From assembly GCA_023212645.1 (NCBI GenBank), contig JALBYC010000022.1, forward strand, positions 62,001 to 126,000: a stretch of DNA of 64,000 nucleotides, given 5' to 3'. This DNA is from Farysia itapuensis (taxonomy: Eukaryota > Basidiomycota > Ustilaginomycetes > Ustilaginales > Ustilaginaceae). The position numbers and the translations under genes are program-made. Each line of letters opens with the position of its first letter. The first letter of the stretch is position 1. Shown here piece after piece: positions 30,889 to 39,496 of this stretch. A model generated the notes under the pieces. It was not told where the DNA came from, did not search any database, and saw nothing but the letters and a program-made list of their open reading frames with translations.

Positions 30889-31944
30889 CTATAGCTTGGA
30901 TGGCTGCGGCTTAGGTTTGGGCCGGAGGATACAGCTTTGGTTCATGGTAGCGACGAGGTTCTTGTCCGCATCCCAAAGCATGGCTTCCGAGTACGTCCGA
31001 CAGTCGTTACCCGAAATGGTCTGCATCTCGCGCAGGTGGAACTGATCCAGGTCGAGCTTGGAGTGAAAGCGTAAGGCGCAGTCCAAAGAGGAGACGGCGC
31101 CGGCTTCGCTCAGACTCATGGCAGACATGGTGAGAGGGATGAAAGACAAGGCCGCATCCATGACGAAGGCGGCGAATGCAGCATTGGCTCCTGCAGGGGT
31201 CACGTCTAGCGATCGTGAGGGCGAAGAGGGCGGCGGCTTGGAATGCGTACCGAGCAGCGCGCGACTCTTGAGATAATCGACGCAGATACGATCCGTCAGC
31301 TCTCGCTTGTACTGCTCGGAAGGAGCTTTGGGATCGGCGCCGAGTCCGTTCTGAGCATGGATGCTTTCGGGAGGATGCGCCCCGATGATCGTCTTGGCGT
31401 TGAGCGCAAAAATGACGTTTCGCAGATGATCAGCTTCGCGGTTGGATACCCGGCCTTCTGACACTTTTTTGTCAAGTATGTCCCACATGGAAGGGTGGCT
31501 CTCCGGCACTCCATAGTCGGCCTTTGGCTTGCGACTGTAACGGGTGTATGGAATACCGGCTTTCTCGGTATCGATAGCGTTGGGCGCGATGAAATCCACG
31601 GTGGCCGAGAAAGTGCTCCTTTGACTACCGTCGTCATAAATCTGACTGGCGACGACGAAGCGTGTTGCAAACGATCTTGTATCGCGCAGGGTCGACACTT
31701 TGAGCGTGACAGTTCGATCTGCGAGCGTGGGACCGAGATAAGAGCCCAAGACGGAATAGATCTCGAAATTCGGCTTTGCAGCCTGGACTGTGTTGAAAGC
31801 AGCATGCACGGCGAGAGCCAGCACGCATCCACCGTACGCAATGTCGGCAGGATTGCCCATCTTTTCTGGATTGGCACACGAGATAAAAGTGTTGGCGTCA
31901 TCTGTGGCCCGTAGCCGCACCAACTCGATAAAGTTGGCAGCCAT
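30889..31944 (-). CDS. Peroxisomal acyl-CoA thioesterase (TesB/hotdog type)
   Basis: 351 residues from MAANFIELVRLRATDD. The protein has a double-hotdog layout: N-terminal PADIAYGGCVLALAVHAAFN, SVLGSYLGPTLADRTVTLKV and TRDTRSFATRFVVASQ-like strands, then a C-terminal half with DAALSFIPLT, LDCALRFHSKLDLDQFHLRE, RTYSEAMLWD and LVATMNQSCILRP. It ends in -SKL, a canonical type 1 peroxisomal targeting signal. The likely role is hydrolysis of acyl-CoA to free fatty acid and CoA in the peroxisome, next to beta-oxidation. The chain-length preference is unknown. It is divergent from the PPX1-like gene with a 145-bp spacer. Confidence 0.85.
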   Translation of the reverse strand: MAANFIELVRLRATDDANTFISCANPEKMGNPADIAYGGCVLALAVHAAFNTVQAAKPNFEIYSVLGSYLGPTLADRTVTLKVSTLRDTRSFATRFVVASQIYDDGSQRSTFSATVDFIAPNAIDTEKAGIPYTRYSRKPKADYGVPESHPSMWDILDKKVSEGRVSNREADHLRNVIFALNAKTIIGAHPPESIHAQNGLGADPKAPSEQYKRELTDRICVDYLKSRALLGTHSKPPPSSPSRSLDVTPAGANAAFAAFVMDAALSFIPLTMSAMSLSEAGAVSSLDCALRFHSKLDLDQFHLREMQTISGNDCRTYSEAMLWDADKNLVATMNQSCILRPKPKPQPSKL

Positions 31945-32089
31945 GGTTGGTGTAGCAAGGCAGGAGGAAGAGAACCGGCAATTCTGGAAGTAAAAGTAAC
32001 CGGACATATTTTGTCACAATGTGCGGAACTCGGGACTCACAACGTGGCCTTTTGGGCGAAAAGGAAATCTGTCCCTTTTGGCTGAATAC

Positions 32090-33862
32090 ATGCCAGACTA
32101 CGCACCCATCTACTCGTACCAGCACTCGAGTCTACGTCGCAAACGATCACTGCTGCGCTTACTAGGTACACTAGTACTGATCACGTTTACGTTTGCCGTG
32201 TGCCTCGCTTTCGGCAATATCTGGTCACCGCGGAGATTTTTGCAACCGCATCTCGCTAATATGACGGGCTCGACATCGCCGCCAACGTTGGATCAGTTCT
32301 TGGCCAATGCAAAAGCGCAGGCGACACAGCATTTGCGCGAGGGGAAAAAAAGCAACGGGAAGCTGACGATTATCATGGGCAACGAGGCAGGCGATCTCGA
32401 TTCGGCTGCATGTGCCATTTCACTGAGCTATCTCCTAACCGTGTTCGGTCCTCCCACGGGCCATAATTTGCCCACGCCTTCGACATATGCACCATTGATC
32501 CAGTCTGAGCATGCAGATGCAGCACTGCGTCCCGAAAACACAGCTGCATTCCGTGCTTCGGGAATCGATCCTGTCAACTTGCTCTTGCTCGACGATTTGC
32601 GGCAGCGCCTCGGCCTGGCTCTTGATTCGTCTGCTTTTGATCCATCCTCGAACGTTGCATTAGGCTTAGTAGACCATCCATCCTTGACAGGACCGTGGGG
32701 AGGCGCGAAAGCTTCGGACCGTAATGTCGAAATCGTGGTAGACCATCACGAGGACGCAGGCGATCATTCTGACGCCAAGCTGAGAATCGTCAAATCTCCT
32801 TCTCAAGAACCGGTGGGGAGTGCCAGCAGCCTCGTCGCCAACCTCTACTCGCAACATCTCAACACCGCATCCTCTTCCACTGGCTTGCGTCAGGTTGCCG
32901 ATCTGCTCATCAGTGCGATTGTTATTGACACGGACAATTTGCGGCCGGCGCCTAATGGCAAGGCTACACAAGCCGACTTCGACGCTGTCAAACTTCTCTT
33001 CTCGCACTCGTCGTTTGGCAATCCTGCCACGTCCGAAGAAATCCGCACAACAGCGCAGAGCTCCAGCCCAGTCAAGTTTGACAAGCAAGACTCCGCGTCT
33101 GTTCAGGCCATCCAGCCAGTCAACCCTAGTGAGGACGCGGATGCGGCGACGATGAGCGCCAAGATCATTCTCGCACCCTACTGGCAAGTTTTGGCACAGT
33201 CCAAGATGGCCGTCTCGCATCTCAGCGGACGAGACTTGTTACGCCGAGACTACAAGGAAATGGACTTCAGCGAGGGCGCAACTCTCAAACTCGGCTTCTC
33301 CTCAGTGCCTATGAGCATGCAAGAATGGCTGCACAAAGATCGCCCGATTCACAATCTCAGCGAAGCGGCGGATCCCAAGGCCGAAGTCGAAGCTGCATGG
33401 GCAGCATGGTGGAAGACGATGGATGATTTCATGGAAGAGAAGAAGTTGGACTTTGCCGTCATGACGGGGACGTACCGTGTTGCCGCAGGCGAGGTGGATG
33501 CCGGCAAGCACCGTCGAGAACTCGTCCTCGCATTCGCCCCACGCTCAATGGCCGAATCCAAAGCGTCGCAACTATGGGACGAGCTGCGACGTGGACTTGA
33601 AACAGACGCTCACGTTTCGGCCAGCGAAACCGACCGTCGTCTCATGCTCGAACAGCCGTGGAAAGGTCAACGTCTGCCCTCGAGCGCTGGCGGGAAACGC
33701 GAGCGTGTCCAAGGCATCAACACCGACGGCCGACGTACAGACTCAAGCACTCCGCTACGCTGGGCCAAAGTGTACAAGCAGGCCAACGCCCGAGCCAATC
33801 GCAAGATTGTACTTCCTGCCGTTCTCACCCTTATCCAAGCGTCCATTGCCAAGCTGGGCTAG
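32090..33862 (+). CDS. PPX1: Exopolyphosphatase PPX1-like (DHH/DHHA2), membrane-anchored
   Basis: 590 residues from the ATG at 32090. The DHH phosphoesterase motifs are present: IIMGNEAGDLDSAACAISLS near residue 97, ALGLVDHPSLTG and the signature VVDHHEDAGDH near 217, GSASSLVANLY, and ISAIVIDTDNL. The C-terminal DHHA2 part follows (RDLLRRDYKEM, VMTGTYR). Ahead of the catalytic part is a basic stretch (SLRRKRSLLR) and a hydrophobic segment (LLGTLVLITFTFAVCLAF), that is, a type II signal anchor that classic Ppx1 lacks. An internal ATG at 32261 would give an anchor-free 533-residue form. The enzyme is expected to remove terminal phosphate from inorganic polyphosphate. Confidence 0.85.
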   Translation: MPDYAPIYSYQHSSLRRKRSLLRLLGTLVLITFTFAVCLAFGNIWSPRRFLQPHLANMTGSTSPPTLDQFLANAKAQATQHLREGKKSNGKLTIIMGNEAGDLDSAACAISLSYLLTVFGPPTGHNLPTPSTYAPLIQSEHADAALRPENTAAFRASGIDPVNLLLLDDLRQRLGLALDSSAFDPSSNVALGLVDHPSLTGPWGGAKASDRNVEIVVDHHEDAGDHSDAKLRIVKSPSQEPVGSASSLVANLYSQHLNTASSSTGLRQVADLLISAIVIDTDNLRPAPNGKATQADFDAVKLLFSHSSFGNPATSEEIRTTAQSSSPVKFDKQDSASVQAIQPVNPSEDADAATMSAKIILAPYWQVLAQSKMAVSHLSGRDLLRRDYKEMDFSEGATLKLGFSSVPMSMQEWLHKDRPIHNLSEAADPKAEVEAAWAAWWKTMDDFMEEKKLDFAVMTGTYRVAAGEVDAGKHRRELVLAFAPRSMAESKASQLWDELRRGLETDAHVSASETDRRLMLEQPWKGQRLPSSAGGKRERVQGINTDGRRTDSSTPLRWAKVYKQANARANRKIVLPAVLTLIQASIAKLG

Positions 33863-34096
33863 ATGCATGCCAAGCCGGTAGTCGCCACATCGCATATCGC
33901 ATCGCGCCACAGCATTAGACGCACCCTAACACTGCAATAGACCAGATGCGCCTTTTTTTTTCGGCACGGGATGCCGTCACTGAGTGTGTCGGCTAAAAAA
34001 GATTAGACTTACACCGTCCATGTGCCGATAAAGAGGGGTCCAATGCGGACGGAAATCAGCCGATGGCAAAGCGTTAGCTCAGCCCTGCCCTGCCGG

Positions 34097-34109
34097 CATA
34101 TATATACAC
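34097..34109 (+). promoter_or_regulatory. TATA-like element of the SPFH gene
   Basis: CATATATATACAC about 50 bp upstream of the ATG at 34155. Confidence 0.45.
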
Positions 34110-34154
34110 TCTCTAAGCCATACCAGCAACATTCTTTCCCCACAATTCATCATC

Positions 34155-35252
34155 ATGGACTCCGAACAAGGACACAGCAATATGACTACCAAGGGCGGAG
34201 ATCGCCTCAACGGCACTGTTGGCAATGCCGCCTCCACTTATCCTAGCGAGCCTATGGGCACGGGCATGATCAAGGTGCAGCCTCTCCGTCGATCCGAGAT
34301 GCAGCCTTCGTACAAGCAGAATCTGGGTCTGGACAATGTCGAGCATGGCTTTTACGGCTCGATGATCAACTGTCTTGGCGCCGTTGCCGGATCCCTTGGT
34401 CAGATTCCCCTCTGCTTCTGCTGTCCCAATCCCTACAAGGAGGTGCAGCAGGGTAGTGTTGGTCTTGTTAGCCGATTCGGCCAGTTCTACCGCAGTGAAG
34501 ACCCGGGTCTGGTCCGCATCAACCCTTGCTCTGAATCGCTCAAAGTGGTTGACGTCAAGATCACGCTCGCTCCCATCCCCAAGCAGACTGTCATGACCCG
34601 AGACACTGTCTATGTCGGTATCGAGTCTGTCGCCTGCTACCACGTCTCGAACCCTTACCGAGCAGCGTACGGCATCACCGACGTGCGATCTGCGCTCATC
34701 GAACGTGCACAGACGACGCTGCGAAACGTGGTCGGTGCGCGAACACTGCAGTCGCTGATCTCGGACCGAGAACAGGTGGCCCTCGAGGTCCAAGAAATAG
34801 TCGAGAGCGTGGCCGACAAGTGGGGTGTCCAGGTCGAATCCATCTTGATCAAGGACATCACCTTCTCCAAAGAGTTGCAGGACAGTCTTAGTTCCGCCGC
34901 TACGCAGAAGCGTATTGGTGAAGCCAAGGTGATTGCCGCTCGGGCCGAAGTTGACGCTGCCAAGCTCATGCGACAGGCTGCCGACTTCCTAGCGTCCAAG
35001 AGTGCCATGCAGATTCGACAGCTCGAGGCGCTCCAAGCCATGGCCAAGGGTGGTAACCGTGTCATCTTTGTGCCCATGGGTCTCGACATGCCCGGAGGCT
35101 CTTCGATGGCCGACACTGGTGCTCCCACCGGTTCTTCCTCCACGCAAAACTACAACGGCACCGCTGTGGACGCACAAGCCACGGGTGCTGCTGGTAGCAG
35201 GGGTATGAGCCTCAGTGACGTGGCCATGCTAAACCAAATTGCCGACTCGTAG
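34155..35252 (+). CDS. SPFH/band 7 (stomatin-like) membrane protein
   Basis: 365 residues. A hydrophilic N-terminus of about 60 residues is followed by a cysteine-rich hydrophobic hairpin (GSLGQIPLCFCCPNPYKEV), the membrane insertion and palmitoylation region of stomatins. The SPFH domain covers about residues 95-280: GSVGLVSRFGQFYRSEDPGL, KITLAPIPKQTVMTRDTVYV, VACYHVSNPYRAAYGI, RTLQSLISDREQVALEVQEI and ESILIKDITFSKELQDSLSS, then AATQKRIGEAKVIAARAEVD. The C-terminus is Gly/Ser/Thr-rich. Such proteins scaffold membrane microdomains. Fungal stomatins may act at the plasma membrane or mitochondria, and the location here is not clear. Confidence 0.9.
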   Translation: MDSEQGHSNMTTKGGDRLNGTVGNAASTYPSEPMGTGMIKVQPLRRSEMQPSYKQNLGLDNVEHGFYGSMINCLGAVAGSLGQIPLCFCCPNPYKEVQQGSVGLVSRFGQFYRSEDPGLVRINPCSESLKVVDVKITLAPIPKQTVMTRDTVYVGIESVACYHVSNPYRAAYGITDVRSALIERAQTTLRNVVGARTLQSLISDREQVALEVQEIVESVADKWGVQVESILIKDITFSKELQDSLSSAATQKRIGEAKVIAARAEVDAAKLMRQAADFLASKSAMQIRQLEALQAMAKGGNRVIFVPMGLDMPGGSSMADTGAPTGSSSTQNYNGTAVDAQATGAAGSRGMSLSDVAMLNQIADS

Positions 35253-35410
35253 GCCTCTTTCAGATACCGCGTATGATTTGTTCTCCCCCCAAATTCTACG
35301 GATGTTAACGATACCCTGACACACACTGTTTTCTCTCCAAAGCAATGAAATCTGGATTTTACAAAGTATAAGCTATCGCGGATGGCTTAAGGAAAGGATA
35401 AGGGGGAGTA

Positions 35411-36904
35411 TCAAAGCTTGTTGGCTGGTTCGTCGGGCATGCCTACGGCGGTGGATAGACGTTCGTAGATCTGTGAGCCGTGGGAGGGCGGGGTCATGTT
35501 GACGTGGGTGGAGAGGGCACGTGTGTCGACCATTTCGGGGACGACGTCTTTGAGGGTAGGTGCGCCTAGGAGACGCATGTTCATTTCCATTTCCGCCTTG
35601 AGTAGCTGTAGGGCGTGTACTACGCCGTCGCTGCCATAGGCGCTGTAAGCGTAGAGGAAGGGACGACCGATTCCGACTGCGGTGGCACCCATAGCGACGG
35701 CCTTGAGAATGTCGGATGCACGACGAATACCGCCATCGACAAAGATCTGGAAGAGCGGGTTGGGGAACATGTTGCGTGCCTTGAGCGCCTCTACCACCTC
35801 TCCCAGTACTTCGATACCGGAACGGGCAAAGTCAAGCTGTCGACCACCGTGGTTGGAGAGTACAACACCGGAAAGACCCAACTCGGCTGCTCGCAAAGCA
35901 TCCTCCCACGTCTGAACACCTTTGAGCACAATCGGCATCTTGGTCACCGACCGCAGCCAGGTCAAGTCATCCCAACTCAACGATGGATCGATGAAACTCG
36001 AAATCGCCCGTGCCGCACCCTGCGAGCGGTCGACATTGTCCTTGTTCTTGTTCTGCACCTCGGATCCGACGTCGTCAAACTTCATGCGCATGTCCTTCTC
36101 CCGTCGACCCAACTGCGGTGCGTCGACCGTGACAAAGAGACCCTTGACACCGGCCTCTTCAGCCTTGTGAATGATTTTCTCGGTAACCTTGCGGTTCGAG
36201 TTGACGTAAAGTTGCATGAATTGCACCTGGTTCTCGTTGACACGGGCGCCCACGATTTCTTCAAACGAGCACGAGGCGAGGGTGGGGATCATCTGAATGA
36301 TGCCCTCCTTGCCCGCAGCGACAGTGAGATTCTTTTCGCCGTCTGGGTGACCCAGTTTTCCCAGGGCTGTGGCAGTGATGTAGACGGGGAGGGTCGATTT
36401 GTGTCCCAAGAGCGAGGTGCTATAGTCCACCTTGGAGACGTCGCGAAGGATTCGTGGTCGGAACCAGATTCTGCCAAAGGCCGAATTGTTCTCGCGCATT
36501 GTCACTTCGTCATCTGCACCAGAGGAGTAGTAAGCCCAGGCATTTGGTTTGAGCACTTGACGGGCAACCACTTCAAAGTCGTACAGGTTGAGACACTGGT
36601 CGAGCGGTGGCAACTGGCTCGGATCGCGCTTTGCCACCTTCTTCTCCTCCTTGGGCTCGACCTTGATCGTGTCTGGATCGACTTTGCCCAGACATTTCTC
36701 CTTTGGCAGATTCTCCTCGAGTGTTCCGGGCGGGTGAATGGGATCGTACTCTTCCGTGGCGTCTTTGCCGGCATACTTGAGAATAATGCCAGATCCACCG
36801 GGATGGTCGGGCAGAAACTCGGTCACGTCGTATGCCTGACCATGAACAATGACCCAGCAGGACTCGGCGCTGTTGTGCTTCTGAACTTCTTCAAACTTGA
36901 GCAT
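35411..36904 (-). CDS. CYB2: Flavocytochrome b2-type L-lactate dehydrogenase
   Basis: 497 residues. Residues 1-80 are a cytochrome b5 domain with heme ligands His34 (LPDHPGGSG) and His57 (YDPIHPPG). The FMN barrel follows: AWAYYSSGADDEVTMRENNS, ITATALGKLGHPDGEKNLT, FMQLYVNSNR, LFVTVDAPQLGRREKDMR, PIVLKGVQTWEDA, the catalytic SNHGGRQLD and FVDGGIRRASDILKA, GRPFLYAYSAYG. It oxidises L-lactate to pyruvate. The first ATG sits directly at the cytochrome b5 domain, with no cleavable presequence in frame; a short upstream exon cannot be excluded. The C-terminus is PANKL, which resembles but does not equal a standard PTS1. Yeast Cyb2 carries about 80 extra N-terminal residues that sort it to the intermembrane space. 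Confidence 0.9.
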   Translation of the reverse strand: MLKFEEVQKHNSAESCWVIVHGQAYDVTEFLPDHPGGSGIILKYAGKDATEEYDPIHPPGTLEENLPKEKCLGKVDPDTIKVEPKEEKKVAKRDPSQLPPLDQCLNLYDFEVVARQVLKPNAWAYYSSGADDEVTMRENNSAFGRIWFRPRILRDVSKVDYSTSLLGHKSTLPVYITATALGKLGHPDGEKNLTVAAGKEGIIQMIPTLASCSFEEIVGARVNENQVQFMQLYVNSNRKVTEKIIHKAEEAGVKGLFVTVDAPQLGRREKDMRMKFDDVGSEVQNKNKDNVDRSQGAARAISSFIDPSLSWDDLTWLRSVTKMPIVLKGVQTWEDALRAAELGLSGVVLSNHGGRQLDFARSGIEVLGEVVEALKARNMFPNPLFQIFVDGGIRRASDILKAVAMGATAVGIGRPFLYAYSAYGSDGVVHALQLLKAEMEMNMRLLGAPTLKDVVPEMVDTRALSTHVNMTPPSHGSQIYERLSTAVGMPDEPANKL

Positions 36905-37319
36905 GTTTGGGATGCGATTAATGTGAGAAAGAGAGAGATGTGAGAACAGAATCTTCCCCGCGATATGGGGGCGACGATGACGACGGGTATGCAATTTTCC
37001 ATTCGCCGACTGTGTGCTGCTTTACCAATCACAAATCAATCGGATTTGCCCCGCCTTTTTGCGCAATTAGCTCCACAAAATCCGCATTCTGTCGATATAA
37101 CATTGATAATTGCCACTCTAACAAGTTGGACCCTGATTATGCGCGCAATTATGCGCAGAGCTGCATTGGCGTGCATTTTAGGACGTGTTGGTGGGGGTGC
37201 AGGCACTGGAACAGTGTCCGATCCTTATCGGAGTGGGTTGGGGACGCCATTAGTCAAACGAGGCTCGCCATTCTGAGCCGCCGAACTCCTCTTTGGTTCC
37301 ACGCCACCAACACACATCC
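36905..37319. promoter_or_regulatory. Divergent promoter region, CYB2 and the acidic unknown gene
   Basis: 415 bp between two divergent start codons. No gene or repeat is recognised. Confidence 0.4.
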
Positions 37320-39092
37320 ATGGCGTTTGTCCAGCAGCATCCACGCCAGCAAAGGCGAGAACGCGAGTATGCAGAAGAGCGTCCATCGCCATCCTATGCA
37401 GCGGCAAGAGGCGATGCAGCACAAGATTGGAGCATCGTATTCCCAGGACGCACTCGAACCGAAGAGGCCAAACCCAGTACCGACCCTTCGGACGATGACG
37501 ATGAAGCCGAAATTATGGCCCTCACACTGCCACCCTTGCACGACGGGACCGGCCGCTTCACCACTTACCCCAATGACCCGTTGTCGGCAGGGTTCGCTTC
37601 CAATCAAGACACAGAGCAGTCTACTCCTCCAGCCTCGGAAGTCTTTCCCGAATCCGAATTCGATGGTACAGAGGGCGATGCAGATGAAGAGCTCGGCTTT
37701 GGGTCAGGCTCTGACTTTGAGAGCGATGCTGTAGCCTCTTCGGTGCCCAGTCGCAGCTCGGCTCGCAAAGTGTCCAAAATCGCTCGCAGACGCCCCTCGC
37801 GTCTGAGCCAGGTCGATATCGCCAGCGATCAGGAAGGAGACAGCAGGACCTGGTCCTTTCTCGAGCCCAGTCAAGTACGAGAAAGCACAAACGCATCCAC
37901 CCTACTCTTTTCTTCTGCCCGATCAAGCCGTCTAGCTACACAGCAAGACCCGATGCCTGTCGTCTTTACAAGTGACTCGGAAGCAGAAGAGGCATTAGAA
38001 GCAGACGCGTATGCGGCTGATCTTGCATCAAGTAACCTTGCACAGAGCGCCGGTCTGGCCCATTTCAACTCGTCTCGCGTACGTCGACCCAAGCGACGAC
38101 ATCGTTTGTCTGCCGCTGGTCGATCCAGCAAGCGCAGCAACACGTCTCAAAGCGTGCTGTCGGTCGATCATCACCTCCTTCACGCTTCCAGGAGCGAGCT
38201 TGCTCACGACGGGGCAGCTACTCCCCGTTCGTCAACGTCCGCTGCAGCAGCTGGTACTGTGGCCAACATCAGAGACCCCCGCTCTTCCAAGACAAGCCGA
38301 GTGATTGGCACCCTTCTACGCAAAGTATTCGATCTCGAGCCCGAAGTGCTTGAGTCTGTCTTTAGCGATGACCCGCGCTATAGAAGCATTAGTAGCCACT
38401 CGCCTCGTCCTCGTTCTGGATTCTCGTTCGAGCAGTCCGATGCTCTGCACACCTGGGATGTCGAGACCGCTGACGACATGATGTTGGACGGACGTGGACA
38501 ACACGAACGGCTGGACGCTACACCACCGCTTTCGACGTTTTTCGAAGAAGAGGAAGATGTCGACGACGATCACGTCGCTGCTCTGCTCGCCTCATCTCCC
38601 CTGTTTGACAATCAGAGACCTGTGCGTGGCGAAGATACGCCACAGCATCTGGGCGCAAAATTGACCGAAGCGGCTCTCTTACAGCGTCGATCGTCGGCAT
38701 CCCACGGCGGATCGCAAAGCTCAGTTATGGAACCAACCACGATGGAAGCTCTGTCTGCCTTTATGAATACAGTCGTCATGCCCGTGCCCATGCCGTTCCG
38801 ACTGCTTGGCGCTATCTTTGGCTGGTCCTCCATCTGGTCCAGCAGCACTGCTTCTAAAACCAAACGCACTGATTCCCTGTCGACCAATAACAATCTGGAC
38901 GACCAAGACGCGCGAAAGTTGGCCGAAGAAGAACGCAAGTACCGCTACGAGCGTCTGCTGAGCGCACAACAGGCCAAAGCCTGGAGTCGTCGCTACCGAG
39001 GCATCCTCTTTGCCAACGTCGAAGAAGACGAGCACACGCTAGACGTACCCGAACTCTGGCGCGGAGAAGAACATCCCGCCCTAGCCCACTAG
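37320..39092 (+). CDS. Acidic Ser-rich protein of unknown function
   Basis: 590 residues from MAFVQQHPRQQRREREYAEE. Near residue 36 there is DWSIVFPGR, a conserved-looking W-x-x-V core after acidic and polar residues, the form of an Atg8-interacting motif. A long acidic, Ser-rich and probably disordered middle contains repeated Asp/Glu-Ser patches. Near residues 482-508 lies a hydrophobic stretch (VVMPVPMPFRLLGAIFGWSS) followed by a charged helix (KLAEEERKYRYERLLSAQQ). Features recall organelle-tethered autophagy adaptors, but there is no direct homology that I can name. Expression is suggested by the good codon pattern and the long open frame. Confidence 0.65.
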   Translation: MAFVQQHPRQQRREREYAEERPSPSYAAARGDAAQDWSIVFPGRTRTEEAKPSTDPSDDDDEAEIMALTLPPLHDGTGRFTTYPNDPLSAGFASNQDTEQSTPPASEVFPESEFDGTEGDADEELGFGSGSDFESDAVASSVPSRSSARKVSKIARRRPSRLSQVDIASDQEGDSRTWSFLEPSQVRESTNASTLLFSSARSSRLATQQDPMPVVFTSDSEAEEALEADAYAADLASSNLAQSAGLAHFNSSRVRRPKRRHRLSAAGRSSKRSNTSQSVLSVDHHLLHASRSELAHDGAATPRSSTSAAAAGTVANIRDPRSSKTSRVIGTLLRKVFDLEPEVLESVFSDDPRYRSISSHSPRPRSGFSFEQSDALHTWDVETADDMMLDGRGQHERLDATPPLSTFFEEEEDVDDDHVAALLASSPLFDNQRPVRGEDTPQHLGAKLTEAALLQRRSSASHGGSQSSVMEPTTMEALSAFMNTVVMPVPMPFRLLGAIFGWSSIWSSSTASKTKRTDSLSTNNNLDDQDARKLAEEERKYRYERLLSAQQAKAWSRRYRGILFANVEEDEHTLDVPELWRGEEHPALAH

Positions 39093-39232
39093 ATTTCCCA
39101 CCAACCCCACTCACCGCATAGTATACACGTGGTTCTGTCTTTTTTTCTGGCATAAAAAAAGGCATTTTTAGTCTGACATGAGGCATGTGCTCAGTTGAAA
39201 GCGGTGTTAGTGGAGTAACCCTTCCGTCCTCT

Positions 39233-39279
<47 letters not shown>

Positions 39280-39496
39280 CATAACCCGAACTTGTGGGTG
39301 GGGGGGGGGGGAGGGGGGTGGGTTGGGTGGGGGGGGGAGGGNNNNNNNNNNTTCTTTTTTTTTAAGAAAAAAAACTACAAATTTTGTTGTTAATGAGGCA
39401 GTAGATACATTCAAAGCAGGTTCTTCAGGATAACCCTTCCGTTCTCTTCTCCCCCCCCCCCCCCCCCCAAACCATCGTTCTGCCTGGCTTGCTTCG
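39093..39496. other. Low-quality spacer with poly(C), poly(G), gap and duplicated sequence
   Basis: It contains a 45-C run (39234-39278), G-rich sequence (39297-39341), ten N (39342-39351) and an 18-C run (39451-39468). Sequence before the first C run (about 39135-39233) and after the gap (about 39352-39450) is the same text with many differences, including GAGGCA, AAAGC and TAACCCTTCCGT, then CTCTTC. This looks like one spacer represented twice. Confidence 0.75.
39342..39351. other. Assembly gap (10 N)
   Basis: Ten undetermined bases; the real distance is unknown. Confidence 0.99.

Noticed and set aside
35615..36943. 442-codon plus-strand frame opposite CYB2
   Set aside because: Antisense shadow of conserved coding sequence; no motif of its own.
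36905..36994. Arg/His-rich in-frame extension of CYB2 that could be a presequence
   Set aside because: The codon at the far end is TTG, not ATG, and no ATG precedes it in frame; only a missed exon could supply a presequence.
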